Shown here one piece after another: positions 42,897 through 55,685 of a stretch of 64,000 nt of DNA. Where the stretch lies: contig NZ_CAJXWX010000003.1 of the NCBI RefSeq assembly GCF_913062585.1, forward strand, positions 1 to 64,000, given 5' to 3'. The position numbers and the translations under genes were made by a program. The stretch's first letter is position 1. The number at the start of each line of letters is the position of its first letter. The notes beneath the pieces were generated by a model that saw only the letters and a program-made list of their open reading frames with translations, was not told where the DNA came from and did not search any database. Source of the stretch: an uncultured Sphingomonas sp. (lineage in GTDB: Bacteria > Pseudomonadota > Alphaproteobacteria > Sphingomonadales > Sphingomonadaceae).

Positions 42897-44021
42897 TCAG
42901 GCCGTAGCGGGCTGCTTCTGCCCGATCGCGCCGAGCAGATCGTCAAAGGCCTTGACGAAGGAGGCCACCCCCTCCGCCACCAGCGTGTCGGTCACGCCGT
43001 CCAGGTCCAGGCCCAGCCGCTCGGCCTCGGCGAGGACGTGGCGAGCCTCGTCGATATCGGCGGTCAGCGTCTCGGCCACCGTGCCATGGTCGCGGAAGGC
43101 GTCCATCGTCTTGGGCGGCATGGTGTTGACCGTGTCCGGCCCGATCAGCGTGTCGATATAGAGCGTGTCCGGGAAGGACGGGTCCTTGGTCCCGGTCGAG
43201 GCCCAGAGCAAACGCTGCGGCTGCGCGCCCTTGGCGGCCAGCGCCTGCCAGCGGTCGGACTTCAGGAAGTCCAGATACCACTGATACGCCATCTTGGCAT
43301 TGGCGATGGCGACCTTGCCGCGCACGGCCTTCAGCGCCTCGGCTTCCGCGTCACCGGCGGCGACGCGCTCGTCGATCTTCTTGTCGATCGCCGAGTCGAT
43401 GCGGCTGACGAAGAAGCTGGCAACGCTGGCGATCCGGTCGATCGGCTGCCCGGCCTTGACCCGCTCTTCCAGCCCGGCCGCATAGGCCTCGGCCACCTTG
43501 ATATAGGCGGCCTTCGAGAAGAGCAGCGTCACGTTCACGTTGATCCCCTTGGCGATGGTCGCCGAGATGGCCGGCGCGCCCGCATCGGTGCCGGGGATCT
43601 TGATCATCAGGTTCGGGCGATCGACCGCGTGCCACAGCTTCTCGGCCTCGGCGATGGTCGCGTCGGTGTCGTCGGCGATATAGGGCGACACTTCCAGGCT
43701 GACATAGCCGTCCTTGGCGTCGAGCCGATCATAGACGGGCTTTAGCGTTTCCGCCGCCGCCTTGATGTCCTGGATCGCCAGATGTTCGTAACGGTCGATG
43801 GTCGCCGCGCCGGGGTTTTCCTTGTCGAACGCCGCCAGCGTGCCGTCATAGGCGTCGCCATGCCCCATCGCCTTCTCGAAGATCGACGGGTTGGACGTGA
43901 CGCCGGTCAGCCCGTCCTCGGCGACGAGCTTTTCCAGGCCCTTCGCCTCGAGGAACTTGCGATCGACGAAATCGAGCCAGGGAGCGCAGCCCTTGGCGCC
44001 CAGTTCCGACAGCTTGCTCAT
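42897..44021 (-). CDS. tal: Transaldolase
   Basis: A 374-residue class I aldolase of the longer bacterial transaldolase type. The Schiff-base lysine region is NLMIKIPGTDAGAPA, with TSNPSIFEKA near the N terminus, NVNVTLLFS in the barrel and LLWASTGTKDPSFPDTLYID near the end. It interconverts sedoheptulose 7-phosphate and glyceraldehyde 3-phosphate with erythrose 4-phosphate and fructose 6-phosphate. The ATG at 44021 overlaps the tkt stop (TGATG). Confidence 0.96.
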   Translation of the reverse strand: MSKLSELGAKGCAPWLDFVDRKFLEAKGLEKLVAEDGLTGVTSNPSIFEKAMGHGDAYDGTLAAFDKENPGAATIDRYEHLAIQDIKAAAETLKPVYDRLDAKDGYVSLEVSPYIADDTDATIAEAEKLWHAVDRPNLMIKIPGTDAGAPAISATIAKGINVNVTLLFSKAAYIKVAEAYAAGLEERVKAGQPIDRIASVASFFVSRIDSAIDKKIDERVAAGDAEAEALKAVRGKVAIANAKMAYQWYLDFLKSDRWQALAAKGAQPQRLLWASTGTKDPSFPDTLYIDTLIGPDTVNTMPPKTMDAFRDHGTVAETLTADIDEARHVLAEAERLGLDLDGVTDTLVAEGVASFVKAFDDLLGAIGQKQPATA

Positions 44022-46108
44022 CACTTGGTCTCCAGCATTTCGCGGGCCACCTTCACGACATTGTCATGGGTGAAGCCGTACTTGTCCTGCAACTTGGCGA
44101 GCGGCGCCGAGGCACCGAAGGTCGACATGGTGATCGTGCGGCCGTCGAAACCGACATAACGGTCCCAGCCGATCGACCCGGCCTGCTCGACCGCCAGACG
44201 CTTCGTCACGGTCTTCGGCAGCACGCTGTCCTTGTACGCCGCATCCTGCAACTCGAAGCGATACCAGCTCGGCAGCGAGACGACGCGCGCCTTGATGCCG
44301 TCGGCCTTCAGCGTCTCATAGGCATCCGTCACCAGCGACAGTTCCGACCCCGTTGCGATGAGGATGATGTCGGGAGTGCCTTCGCAATCCGCAAGGACAT
44401 AGCCGCCCTTCTTGACGCCCGACGCGGGCGCGTATTTGCCGCGATCGAGCGTCGGCAGCGCCTGACGCGAGAAGATCAGCGCGGTCGGATGGCTGGCCGA
44501 CTCGACGGCGCAGCGCCACGCCTCGGCGACCTCGTTCGCATCGCCGGGGCGGATCGTGTCGAGGCCGGGGATCGCACGCAGCGTCGCCAGATGCTCGATC
44601 GGCTGGTGGGTCGGACCGTCCTCGCCCACACCGATCGAGTCGTGCGTGAAGACGAAGGTCGCGCCCAGCTCCATGATCGCAGCGAGACGGATCGGCGCAC
44701 GCATATAGTCGGAGAAGACCAGGAAGGTCGCACCGTAGGAGCGCAGATGCGACAGCGCCATGCCGTCGACGATGGCCCCCATCGAATGCTCACGCACGCC
44801 GAAGTGCATGTTGCGGCCTTCATAGCTGCCCGCCTGGAACGAGCCGCCGTCCTTGATGAGCGTCTTGGTCGAGGGGGCGAGGTCGGCCGAACCGCCGATC
44901 AGCCACGGCACCTTCGCCGCGATGGCGTTCTGCACCTTGCCGCCCGAGTCGCGGCTGGCGATGCCCTTCGCATCCGTCTCGAACGCCGGAATCTCGCTGT
45001 CCCAGCCCTCGGGGAGCTTGTCGGCGAGCATCGCATCGAGTTCGGCGGCGAGCTCGGGATATTCCGCGCGGTAGCGATCGGTCATCGCGACCCATTCGTC
45101 GCGCAGCGGCTTGCCGCGCGCTTCGATCGCACCCTGGAAGGCTTCGCGGACACCATCGGGGACCAGGAACTTGGCGTCCTCGGGCCAGCCATAGGCCTTC
45201 TTGGTCGCGCGGATCGCGTCCTCGCCCAGCGGCTCGCCATGGGCCTTTTCGCTGCCCGCCTTGGGGCTGCCATAGCCGATAACCGACTTCACGACGATGA
45301 AGGTCGGCTTGTCGGTGGTCGCCTTGAAATTGTCGAGCGCGGCGGTCAGCGCGCCGACGTCGTTGGCGTCGTCGACGTGCAGGACGTTCCAGCCATAGGC
45401 CTCGAAACGCTTGCCCACATCCTCGTCGAACGCGATGTCGGTGCCGCCCTCGATCGAGATATGGTTCGAGTCGTAGATCCAGCAGAGGTTCGATAGCTTG
45501 AGGTGCCCGGCGGTCGAGGCCGCTTCCGACGCGACGCCCTCCATCATGTCGCCGTCACCGCACACGACATAGACGTCATGGTCGAAGATCGGGAAACCCT
45601 CGCGGTTGAAATACGCGGCCAGCCAGCGCTCGGCGATCGCCATGCCGACCGAATTGCCGCAGCCCGCGCCCAGCGGGCCGGTCGTCGTCTCGACGCCGGT
45701 GGTGTGGCGATATTCGGGATGGCCCGGCGTCTTGGAGTTGAGCTGGCGGAAGCCCTTCAGGTCCTCCAGGCTCAGCGCGGGCTTGCCCGACTTGTTGCCG
45801 TTCGCGTCGATCTCTTCGATGCCCGCCAGGTGGATCAGCGAATAGAGCAGCATCGAGGCATGGCCGACCGACAGGACGAAGCGGTCGCGGTTGGGCCAAT
45901 CGGCATGGGCGGGATCGTAGCGGAGGAATTTCGACCAGATGGTATGACCGACGGGGGCCAGCGCCATGGGGGTGCCGGGATGGCCCGAATTGGCCTGCTG
46001 CACCGCATCCATCGACAGGGTGCGGATGGTGTCGATGGTCAGACGCTCGATCGAACCGTCCTCGTGGAGATGGCTGTCGGCCACGGCGGTGGTGGTGGCA
46101 TCGGTCAT
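44021..46108 (-). CDS. tkt: Transketolase
   Basis: A 695-residue thiamine-diphosphate enzyme. Landmarks are DAVQQANSGHPGTPMALAP near residue 35, the ThDP motif VVCGDGDMMEGVASEAAS (near 160-180), FVFTHDSIGVGEDGPTHQPIEHLA (near 485) and a C-terminal domain ending with VVKVAREMLE. About 20 extra N-terminal residues (MTDATTTAVADSHLHEDG) precede the usual family start. It transfers two-carbon units in the non-oxidative pentose phosphate pathway. It lies between rpiA (72 bases away) and tal (overlapping). Confidence 0.97.
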   Translation of the reverse strand: MTDATTTAVADSHLHEDGSIERLTIDTIRTLSMDAVQQANSGHPGTPMALAPVGHTIWSKFLRYDPAHADWPNRDRFVLSVGHASMLLYSLIHLAGIEEIDANGNKSGKPALSLEDLKGFRQLNSKTPGHPEYRHTTGVETTTGPLGAGCGNSVGMAIAERWLAAYFNREGFPIFDHDVYVVCGDGDMMEGVASEAASTAGHLKLSNLCWIYDSNHISIEGGTDIAFDEDVGKRFEAYGWNVLHVDDANDVGALTAALDNFKATTDKPTFIVVKSVIGYGSPKAGSEKAHGEPLGEDAIRATKKAYGWPEDAKFLVPDGVREAFQGAIEARGKPLRDEWVAMTDRYRAEYPELAAELDAMLADKLPEGWDSEIPAFETDAKGIASRDSGGKVQNAIAAKVPWLIGGSADLAPSTKTLIKDGGSFQAGSYEGRNMHFGVREHSMGAIVDGMALSHLRSYGATFLVFSDYMRAPIRLAAIMELGATFVFTHDSIGVGEDGPTHQPIEHLATLRAIPGLDTIRPGDANEVAEAWRCAVESASHPTALIFSRQALPTLDRGKYAPASGVKKGGYVLADCEGTPDIILIATGSELSLVTDAYETLKADGIKARVVSLPSWYRFELQDAAYKDSVLPKTVTKRLAVEQAGSIGWDRYVGFDGRTITMSTFGASAPLAKLQDKYGFTHDNVVKVAREMLETK

Positions 46109-46180
46109 GAAACGGGCCTCATCCTCTTATGTGCGATCGAACGCGTCCGCGCTCGCTCTGGTTGCCATGCGTGGGTCGCC

Positions 46181-46852
46181 TTAGCGCGGGTTCCGCCCCC
46201 GTTCCAGCCGGGTAACGACCCCGTTGTCGGCAATATAGGCGGCGTCGATCTCGCTGAGAAATAGTCCGTGCCCGACGACGCCGGGAATCGTCATCAAGGC
46301 GTCCGCCAGGCTGCGCGGCGTGGCATCGTCCCAACCATGGCCGTCGATGACGATATTGCCGTTATCGGTCCGATAATCCGGCCGCTCGACGCAGCGGACG
46401 AACAGCTGGGCGAGCCGCAGCGAAGCATAGGCCCGCGCAAAGGGCAGCACCTCGACCGGCAGGGGCGTAGACCCCAATCGGGTCACGCGCTTCGATCCGT
46501 CGGCGATGACGATCATCCGGTCGGCGGCGGCGGCCACGACCTTCTCGCGCAGCATGGCACCCCCTGCGCCCTTCACGGCGCGCAGCCGTGCGTCGATCGC
46601 ATCGGCCCCGTCGATCGCCAGATCGACCCGCGCCACCGAGTCGAAATCACGCACCCGCAAGCCCAACCGCGCGGCAAGCTCCGCGCTGGCGTTCGATGTC
46701 GCCACGGTATCGATCCTGAGACGCTTTTCGGCCAGCGCCTCTATGGCATGGGCGGCGGTCGATCCCGTGCCAAGGCCGACCAGCATATCGTCGCGCACCT
46801 CTTCGACCGCGGCGGCGGCGGCCAGGCGTTTATCGGCATCGCGGTCGGTCAT
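46181..46852 (-). CDS. rpiA: Ribose-5-phosphate isomerase A
   Basis: A 223-residue enzyme. Motifs are MLVGLGTGSTAAHAIEAL, DLAIDGADAIDARLRAVKGAGGAMLREKVVA with catalytic Asp, Glu and Lys, and IADGSKRV. The start MTDRDADKRLA at 46852 is preceded by AAGGTGAG; the upstream 26-residue extension is not typical of RpiA. It opens the rpiA-tkt-tal-gnd-HAD-HAD operon and is divergent from the RND efflux operon. Confidence 0.94.
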   Translation of the reverse strand: MTDRDADKRLAAAAAVEEVRDDMLVGLGTGSTAAHAIEALAEKRLRIDTVATSNASAELAARLGLRVRDFDSVARVDLAIDGADAIDARLRAVKGAGGAMLREKVVAAAADRMIVIADGSKRVTRLGSTPLPVEVLPFARAYASLRLAQLFVRCVERPDYRTDNGNIVIDGHGWDDATPRSLADALMTIPGVVGHGLFLSEIDAAYIADNGVVTRLERGRNPR

Positions 46853-47000
46853 CTCACCTTGAAAATGCATCAGAAACCCAAAGGCTCCCCCTGCCCCGCG
46901 CTTTTGCGGCAGCGCGACAAATTGCGACAAATAAGGCGTGGCGAATAGGCCATCATCGCTTGCCTTTATGAACAGGAATCGTGCAATTTGTTATCCAACG

Positions 47001-47015
47001 GCAACGTTTCGTTGC
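47001..47015. promoter_or_regulatory. Inverted repeat in the leader of the RND operon
   Basis: GCAACG-TTT-CGTTGC, a perfect 6-bp dyad about 60 bases before the preferred start of the adaptor gene. Possible repressor site, although no regulator gene is adjacent; it would be coding if the longest ORF start were used. Confidence 0.35.
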
Positions 47016-47073
47016 GGTCGTGCATTATCGCGCGAGCCAAAGCCGCGGCGGTTATCTCAAGCAGGTGGACGAT

Positions 47074-48306
47074 TTGAACTTTGCAGGCTTTCGCGGGCGC
47101 GGAGCGCTCGCCGGTACGGCGATGGTGCTGGCCCTTGCCGCCCTTTCGGGCTGTGGCGGCGGCAAGAGCGAATCGGGCAAGGGCAAGAATGGCGCCCAGC
47201 AGCAGACGCCGACCGTCGGCTTCGTGACGGTTCAGCCGACCAATGCGCCGATCGTCACCGAACTGGCCGCCCGCACCACTGCATTTGAGAGCTCGGACGT
47301 CCGCCCGCAGGTGACCGGCGTGATCCGCCGCCGCTTCTTTACCGAGGGCACGCTCGTCAAGCGCGGCCAGCCGCTCTACGAGATCGACCCCCGCCTCTAT
47401 CGCGCCTCGGTGAACCAGGCCGCCGCCAATCTGCAGAGCGCACAGGCCAATGCCGAAGCGGCCCGCACCCTGGCCGACCGATACCGCCCGCTGGCGCAGA
47501 TCGAGGCGATCTCGAAACAGGACTATACCAACGCCGTCGCCTCTGCGCGCCAGGCCACCGCGCAAGTGGCGCAGACCCGCGCCGCGCTGGACACCGCGCG
47601 CGTCAACCTGCAATTCACGACCGTGCCCGCCCCGATCACGGGCCGCATCGGCCGCTCGCTCTTCACGGTCGGCGCGCTGGTCAGTGCGGGCCAGACCGAT
47701 CCGCTCGCCCAGATCCAGCGGCTCGACCCGATCTTCGTCGACATCCAGCAATCGGCGACCGACCTGCTGTCGCTCCGCCGCAGCCTGGCGGCGCGCGATG
47801 GCCTGATCCCCGCCAGCGCGCGCGTCACGCTGCGGTTGGAGGACGGCACCGATTACGGCCAGACCGGCACTGTCGAGTTTGCCGAAGCGGTGGTCGACCC
47901 GCAGACCGGCACCGTCACGCTGCGCGCCCGCTTCCCCAACCCGCAAGGGCTGCTGCTGCCGGGCATGTTCGTGCGCGCGCGCTTCGCCCAGGCGATCGAC
48001 ACCAGCGCCTATCTGGTCCCGCAACAGGCGATCGCGCGCGATGCGAAGGGCAATGCGACGCTGTTCGTCGTCGGCGCCGACGACAAGGTGCAGCAGAAGA
48101 CGGTCAGGACCGAGCGGACGCAAGGCGCCTTCTGGGTCGTCACCGACGGCCTGAAGCCCGGCGACAGGATCGTGACCCAGGGCCTGAACAACCTCCGCCC
48201 CGGCCAGAGCGTGCGCGCGGTGCCCGCCAATAGCCCGCAAAAGGTCCAGCCCCCCTCGCCCGAGCAGATGAAGAAGATGCAAGCGGCCAAGGGCAAGGCG
48301 GGCTGA
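47074..48306 (+). CDS. RND efflux periplasmic adaptor (membrane fusion) lipoprotein
   Basis: A protein of about 410 residues of the AcrA/MexA family. Signal peptide and lipobox are in GTAMVLALAALSGCGGG, followed by a beta-barrel and lipoyl region (ESSDVRPQVTGVIRRRFFTEGTLVKRGQPLYEIDP), a helical hairpin (about 110-180) and a C-terminal membrane-proximal domain. The TTG at 47074, with AGGTGG upstream, is preferred to the ATG at 46981, whose extension is basic and spoils the signal peptide; a GTG at 47065 is also possible. It joins the pump and outer-membrane channel encoded downstream. Confidence 0.9.
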   Translation: MNFAGFRGRGALAGTAMVLALAALSGCGGGKSESGKGKNGAQQQTPTVGFVTVQPTNAPIVTELAARTTAFESSDVRPQVTGVIRRRFFTEGTLVKRGQPLYEIDPRLYRASVNQAAANLQSAQANAEAARTLADRYRPLAQIEAISKQDYTNAVASARQATAQVAQTRAALDTARVNLQFTTVPAPITGRIGRSLFTVGALVSAGQTDPLAQIQRLDPIFVDIQQSATDLLSLRRSLAARDGLIPASARVTLRLEDGTDYGQTGTVEFAEAVVDPQTGTVTLRARFPNPQGLLLPGMFVRARFAQAIDTSAYLVPQQAIARDAKGNATLFVVGADDKVQQKTVRTERTQGAFWVVTDGLKPGDRIVTQGLNNLRPGQSVRAVPANSPQKVQPPSPEQMKKMQAAKGKAG

Positions 48307-48313
48307 CGGACCC

Positions 48314-51540
<3,227 letters not shown>

Positions 51541-51541
<1 letters not shown>

Positions 51542-53112
51542 TGCGTATCCTGTCCCCCCTCCCTGCCCTGCTGCTGAGCGCCACCGCGCTGTCGGGCTGT
51601 TCGCTGGCCCCGAAATATGAGCGGCCCGCGACGCCGGTGCCGCCTTCCTGGCCGGTCGGCGACGCCTATCTCCGCCAGTCGGAGGCGGCGCTGCCCACGG
51701 TGCGCTACAATGACATCTTCCGCGACGCGCGGTTGCAGCAACTGATCGCCCAGGCGCTGGTCAATAATCGCGACCTGCGGCTGGCGGCGGCGAACATCGC
51801 CTCGACCCGCGCCCAGTACCGGATCCAGCGCGGCAGCCTGTTCCCGCAGGTCGATGCCACCGGACGCTACAGCTATACCGATCGCGGCTCGGGCGGCGCG
51901 GGCAGCCAGGCGATCGGCAATGGCGGCACGGGCGTCGGAACGGGCGGCACGGGCACGGGTACGGGTACGGGAACCGGCACTGGAACGGGTGGTACCGGCA
52001 CCGGCAATAGCGGCGGCGCCGTCACGACGAGCAGCGGCTCGGGTAGTGCCTGGTCGGTCAATCTGGGTACGACCGCCTTCGAACTCGATCTGTTCGGACG
52101 CATCCGCTCGCTGACCGGCGCGGCGCTCGACCGTTATTTCGCGACCGAGGCGGCGGCGCGCGCGACCCGGCTGACGCTGGTCGGCGACATCGCCGATGCC
52201 TGGCTGAACTATGGCGCGGACCAGAGCCTGCTCGCCATCGCGCAGCAGACCGCCGCCAGTGCCGAGCGCAGCGTCACCCTGACCCGCGCCCGGCTACAGG
52301 GCGGGATCGCGCCGCGCACCGATCTGCGTCAGGCCGAACAGGTGCTGGCGACCGCGCAGGCCGATCTGGCGCAGCAGAAGACGGCGGTCGCGCAGGACGT
52401 CAACGCGCTGCAACTGCTGGTGGGCGCGCCCATCGACACCGCGCTCCTGCCCCGCTCGATCGAGGAAGCCGCCCCCACCGTCGCGACGTTGCCCGCCGGG
52501 CTCGATTCGGGCATCCTGCTGCGCCGTCCGGACGTGGTGCAGGCCGAGTATCTGCTGCGCGCCGCCAATGGCCAGATCGGCGCGGCGCGCGCGGCCCTGT
52601 TCCCGCGCATCTCGCTGACCGGGCTGGTCGGTTTCGCCAGCACCGCGTTGTCCTCGCTCTTCTCGGGCGGCAGCTTCAACTATTCGGTCGCGCCATCGGT
52701 CAGCTATCCGATCTTCCAGGCGGGCGCTGGCGTGGCGAACGTCCAATATTCGCAGGCCCAGCGCGATGCCGCGCTCGCCACCTATGAAAAGACGATCCAG
52801 ACCGCTTTCCAGGAAACCGCCGACGCCCTCGCGCGGCAAGGGACGATCGAGGATCAACTGGGCGCCAACCGGCGCTTCCTGACCGCCGCGACCGATACCT
52901 ATCGCCTGACCGAGGCCAGCTATCGCGGCGGCATCACGCCGTTCCTGAATACGCTGGATGCGCAACGCTCGCTCTACACCGCCCAGCGCACGGTCATCGC
53001 GACCCAGCTGACCGCGGCGAGCAACCGCGTGACGCTGTACCGGGTGCTCGGCGGCGACTCGCTGCTGGAGGCGACGCCGAACGGCCCGGTGGCGCTCAGC
53101 CCCGCCGATTGA
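51541..53112 (+). CDS. RND outer-membrane channel lipoprotein (OprM/NodT family)
   Basis: A 523-residue TolC-like channel with a signal peptide and lipobox LSGC (Cys20), the N-terminal signature SLAPKYERPATPVPPSWP, two repeated OEP helical domains and the family block LDSGILLRRPDVVQAEYLLRAANGQIGAARAALFPRISLTG. Unusually, a Gly/Thr-rich tract of about 30 residues (128-157) plus flanking Gly/Ser stretches lies in the first surface-exposed loop region, between SYTDRGSGG and WSVNLGTTAFELDLFG. It completes the tripartite pump. Confidence 0.95.
51922..52011 (+). repeat. Coding Gly-Thr tandem tract in the channel gene
   Basis: A run of GGC/GGT and ACG/ACC codons encodes alternating Gly-Thr for about 30 residues. 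The DNA has short degenerate repeats of GGNACG, a possible site of slipped-strand length variation. Confidence 0.8.
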
Positions 53113-53124
53113 GGACAAGGCCGC

Positions 53125-53161
53125 CCTCACGCCTCTTTTCCACCAGGGTAGAGGCGTGAGG
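53125..53161. terminator. Bidirectional hairpin between the efflux operon and the phasin gene
   Basis: CCTCACGCCTC and GAGGCGTGAGG form a perfect 11-bp stem with a 15-base loop between two convergent genes. There is no clear T-run on either side apart from TTTT in the loop. Confidence 0.55.
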
Positions 53162-53173
53162 ATGGTTCGGCCG

Positions 53174-53542
53174 TCAGTCCTGTGTCGGCCCGCGCGCCGC
53201 GCCGATCGCGTCGCGGCCGAACTGAACGATCATCTCGCCGATCTCGCGCGCCTGCGACATCGAACGATTGCCCTGTTCGCGCAGGAACTCGGTCTGGATG
53301 CGCATCACCTCGGACAGGTCGCGCGCCGAGGCCGCCTCGCGCATCGCGGAAAAGGCTTCGCGGGCATTCGTCTCGGCCTGGTCGAGCATCTTCAGGGTGA
53401 CCGCCGATCCGCCTTCGGCCATCTTCTGGCCCGATGCCTGCATCGCCTCGCCCGCGCCCTTCATGCGGTCGGTGAAAGCGCCGGCGCCCATGTCGCCGCC
53501 GATCGCACCCGCGCCGCCGCCATTCCCGATGTCCTCGGCCAT
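53174..53542 (-). CDS. Phasin-family protein
   Basis: A 122-residue helical protein with a Gly/Ala-rich N terminus (about 1-30) and a phasin-like amphipathic helix bundle: MKGAGEAMQASGQKMAEGG, LDQAETNAREAFSAMREAASARDLSEVMRIQTEFLREQ. Phasins coat polyhydroxyalkanoate granules, but short family members also occur without them. The ATG at 53542 has GGAG upstream. A much longer in-frame reading through the next gene's antisense is rejected. No PHA synthase is nearby. Confidence 0.8.
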   Translation of the reverse strand: MAEDIGNGGGAGAIGGDMGAGAFTDRMKGAGEAMQASGQKMAEGGSAVTLKMLDQAETNAREAFSAMREAASARDLSEVMRIQTEFLREQGNRSMSQAREIGEMIVQFGRDAIGAARGPTQD

Positions 53543-53622
53543 GTCCTTTATCTCCTGTCTGTCATCGTTCGGGTTGAACCAGCGGCCCGGCCGCGAGTTG
53601 CACGGGGTCCGTGCAAACCGGA

Positions 53623-54081
53623 TCAAAGACGCTTGAAATAGCTTTGGAGTGCCGTCTCGGCCCTGGCGGTCGCGGACAGATACCCGCCTTCGTCCCGCGC
53701 GAGCCAGCCGCGTCGGATCAGCAGCGCGATCCAGCGCCGCCCGACCGTTCCGTCCGGCGCCAAGTCGGCGGCCTCCAATGCCCCCGCATCGTCGAGCTTG
53801 CCCGACATGTGAAAGACGGCCAGCGTGATCTCCCAGGCGGGATCGCCGAACAGATCGGCATCCTCGTCCGCCAGACGGCGTACGTCGCGGCGATGCTTCA
53901 GGATCATCGCGGCGCATTCCTGCGGCGTCGGCATACGCGGCGGACGCGGTACGGGCACGCCACCGACATCGCCCGAAATCGCCCGGATGCGCGCCTGTAC
54001 GTCCGCCATGACGGTCGTGAAATGCGCAAAGCTGGCCCGATCGGCCTCGGGCCAGTGCAGCAGTCGAAGATCCGACATCAT
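53623..54081 (-). CDS. Small protein with winged-helix-like C terminus, unknown function
   Basis: A 152-residue protein with an Arg/Pro-rich middle segment (VPVPRPPRMPTPQECAAMI) and a C-terminal half that reads like a MarR-type winged helix (EITLAVFHMSGKL, VGRRWIALLIRRGWLARDEGGYLSAT). This could be a DNA-binding accessory regulator. Its first ATG overlaps the stop of the membrane-protein gene upstream (ATGATG). The family is not identified with certainty. Confidence 0.65.
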   Translation of the reverse strand: MMSDLRLLHWPEADRASFAHFTTVMADVQARIRAISGDVGGVPVPRPPRMPTPQECAAMILKHRRDVRRLADEDADLFGDPAWEITLAVFHMSGKLDDAGALEAADLAPDGTVGRRWIALLIRRGWLARDEGGYLSATARAETALQSYFKRL

Positions 54082-54536
54082 CGCATGCCCCGCCAGGAAA
54101 AGGTCCAGTCCGGGTCACGGCCATAACGGGCCAGACGCTGGCGATGGCGGATCACCCCGATCGCCAGGATGCTGACCATCGGATAGGCGATCTTGCCCTC
54201 CGCCATCCCGTACATCCACGGCACGAGCGTCGAATCGAAGCCCCGCACCCCGTGTATGCCGATGCCCAGAAGATGAAGCGCCGCCAGCCAGAGCGGCCAG
54301 AACCGGTTCGCCAGCATCGCGATCGTCAACAATCCGCTCATCAGGAAAATGTCGATGATCACCTCGCGCGGGTCCGTCGTCCGGAAATGGGTCGCCGGTT
54401 CGAAGGCCAGCAGGATCGTCGCCGCCGTCGCCGCCAGCAACAATATGGCCCCCCAGCGTTCGGGCCAGCCCCCCATCGTCAGGGCGTAAAGGCAGATCAG
54501 TCCCTGGACGGCGTTGAAGACATAGATGTGAGTCAC
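54078..54536 (-). CDS. Small integral membrane protein of unknown function
   Basis: A 152-residue protein with about four hydrophobic helices (near 5-20, 30-45, 65-85 and 90-130) and a basic C terminus. It starts with GTG (VTHIYVFNAVQGLICLYAL); the longer frame contains a basic, non-membrane N terminus that is antisense to the next gene. No family motif is recognised. It is coupled to the winged-helix-like gene by overlap. Confidence 0.65.
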   Translation of the reverse strand: MTHIYVFNAVQGLICLYALTMGGWPERWGAILLLAATAATILLAFEPATHFRTTDPREVIIDIFLMSGLLTIAMLANRFWPLWLAALHLLGIGIHGVRGFDSTLVPWMYGMAEGKIAYPMVSILAIGVIRHRQRLARYGRDPDWTFSWRGMR

Positions 54537-54597
54537 GGCGTGCCCCGCAGCTTGGTGATCCGATAAGACACGCCGTGCATAAGCCGATCGGGGTCGA

Positions 54598-54945
54598 TCA
54601 GGCCGCCGCGCGCAGGGGCATGGCGGTAATCGCTCCGGTCGCTTCCGGCGGCTTGGGATGGTTGTCGCCATATTCGTCGGCATCGAAGCCGATCGTCTTG
54701 CCGACCTTTTCCAGGATCCGGTGGCTCTGCACCGCATGGCCGCGGGCCTGGCCGATCGCCATCATCGCCTGGCTGAGCATTTCGAAGGCGTGCTGCCCGA
54801 CCACGGCCGACAGCCGCGCCTCGACCCGGGCCCGCGGCAGCGCCATCGCCAGCTCGCCGGCGGTCGCAAACGCCACGTCCAATTCGTCTTCCAGCTTCCA
54901 GAGGAGCTTGGTCACCTGAAGAGCCGCTTCATGTTCCGTCGTCAT
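54598..54945 (-). CDS. Small helical protein of unknown function
   Basis: A 115-residue, mostly helical protein (MTTEHEAALQVTKLLWKLEDELDVAFATAGELAMALP...) without signal peptide or membrane helix. The segment AVVGQHAFEMLSQAMMAIGQARGHAVQSHRILEKVGKTIGFD is amphipathic. The ATG at 54945 follows CAGGAGCG; the upstream ATG gives an improbable extension. It lies between the HTH-membrane regulator and the small membrane protein on the same strand, with about 50-60 bases on each side. Confidence 0.7.
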   Translation of the reverse strand: MTTEHEAALQVTKLLWKLEDELDVAFATAGELAMALPRARVEARLSAVVGQHAFEMLSQAMMAIGQARGHAVQSHRILEKVGKTIGFDADEYGDNHPKPPEATGAITAMPLRAAA

Positions 54946-54997
54946 TGCCTGCGCTCCTGATCGGGTCCATGCGCGCCCCCGGCGGCATGGATGATGG

Positions 54998-55546
54998 TCA
55001 TCCGGCAAGGTGCGACAGCCGACCGATCACGCGGGTCATCACGTCGAGGCCCGTCGCCAACATGCCGAAGCCGATGGCGAGCGCAACCGCGATGGTCGGA
55101 ACCCAGAACAGCCTTTCGGCCAGGTTCATGTCGTTATGGAGCTGTCCTTGCCGCCGGATCGGAAGGGGCAAGCGGGACGATACCTGGGCATGGCCGCCCT
55201 GCACCGCCCCGCCGACCGTACTCCCATCCGGTGCCATCGGAACTGGCATGGGCGGCGGTGGCGGGACCAGCCCCGTAAAATCGGGTATGATTTTATCGGG
55301 GGTCGGTTTCTCCGTGATTTCAATGCCCTGGTCATTTTCCAGGGCCTCGAACTCGGCCAGTGCCAGCGCCGCATCGCGTCGATTGCGCGCGCCGAGCAGG
55401 CGCACGGCCTCGGCCAGGTAACTGTCGACCGTCGATTTTCCCAAGCCCAGCTCGGTCGCGATTTCCTTCGAACCCTTGAGCGCCTTGACGCCATGCAGGC
55501 ATTCACGATGACGGCGCGTGAGAAGGGCGAAGCGTTCGGGAGTCAT
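54998..55546 (-). CDS. LuxR-type helix-turn-helix regulator with C-terminal membrane anchor
   Basis: A 182-residue protein. The N terminus (about 1-60) is a LuxR/GerE-type helix-turn-helix: LLTRRHRECLHGVKALKGSKEIATELGLGKSTVDSYLAEAVRLLGARNRRDA. A Pro-rich linker (VPPPPPMPVPMAPDG) and a single C-terminal transmembrane helix (about 145-165) follow. It would be a membrane-tethered transcription factor, with DNA-binding domain in the cytosol. No receiver or ligand domain is seen. It probably heads the small-gene cluster running down to 53623. Confidence 0.8.
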   Translation of the reverse strand: MTPERFALLTRRHRECLHGVKALKGSKEIATELGLGKSTVDSYLAEAVRLLGARNRRDAALALAEFEALENDQGIEITEKPTPDKIIPDFTGLVPPPPPMPVPMAPDGSTVGGAVQGGHAQVSSRLPLPIRRQGQLHNDMNLAERLFWVPTIAVALAIGFGMLATGLDVMTRVIGRLSHLAG

Positions 55547-55685
55547 TGTCTTTTCCGGCCGTGCCGGCGGATCCGTCCAGGCATGGGACGTGCATTAGCC
55601 GGGACAGGGCGCTCTCGCCAAGCGCTTCCATGTCCAATCCGGGCAGGACATCGGCCCAAAATATATAGCTAATCGACCTGAGCGA

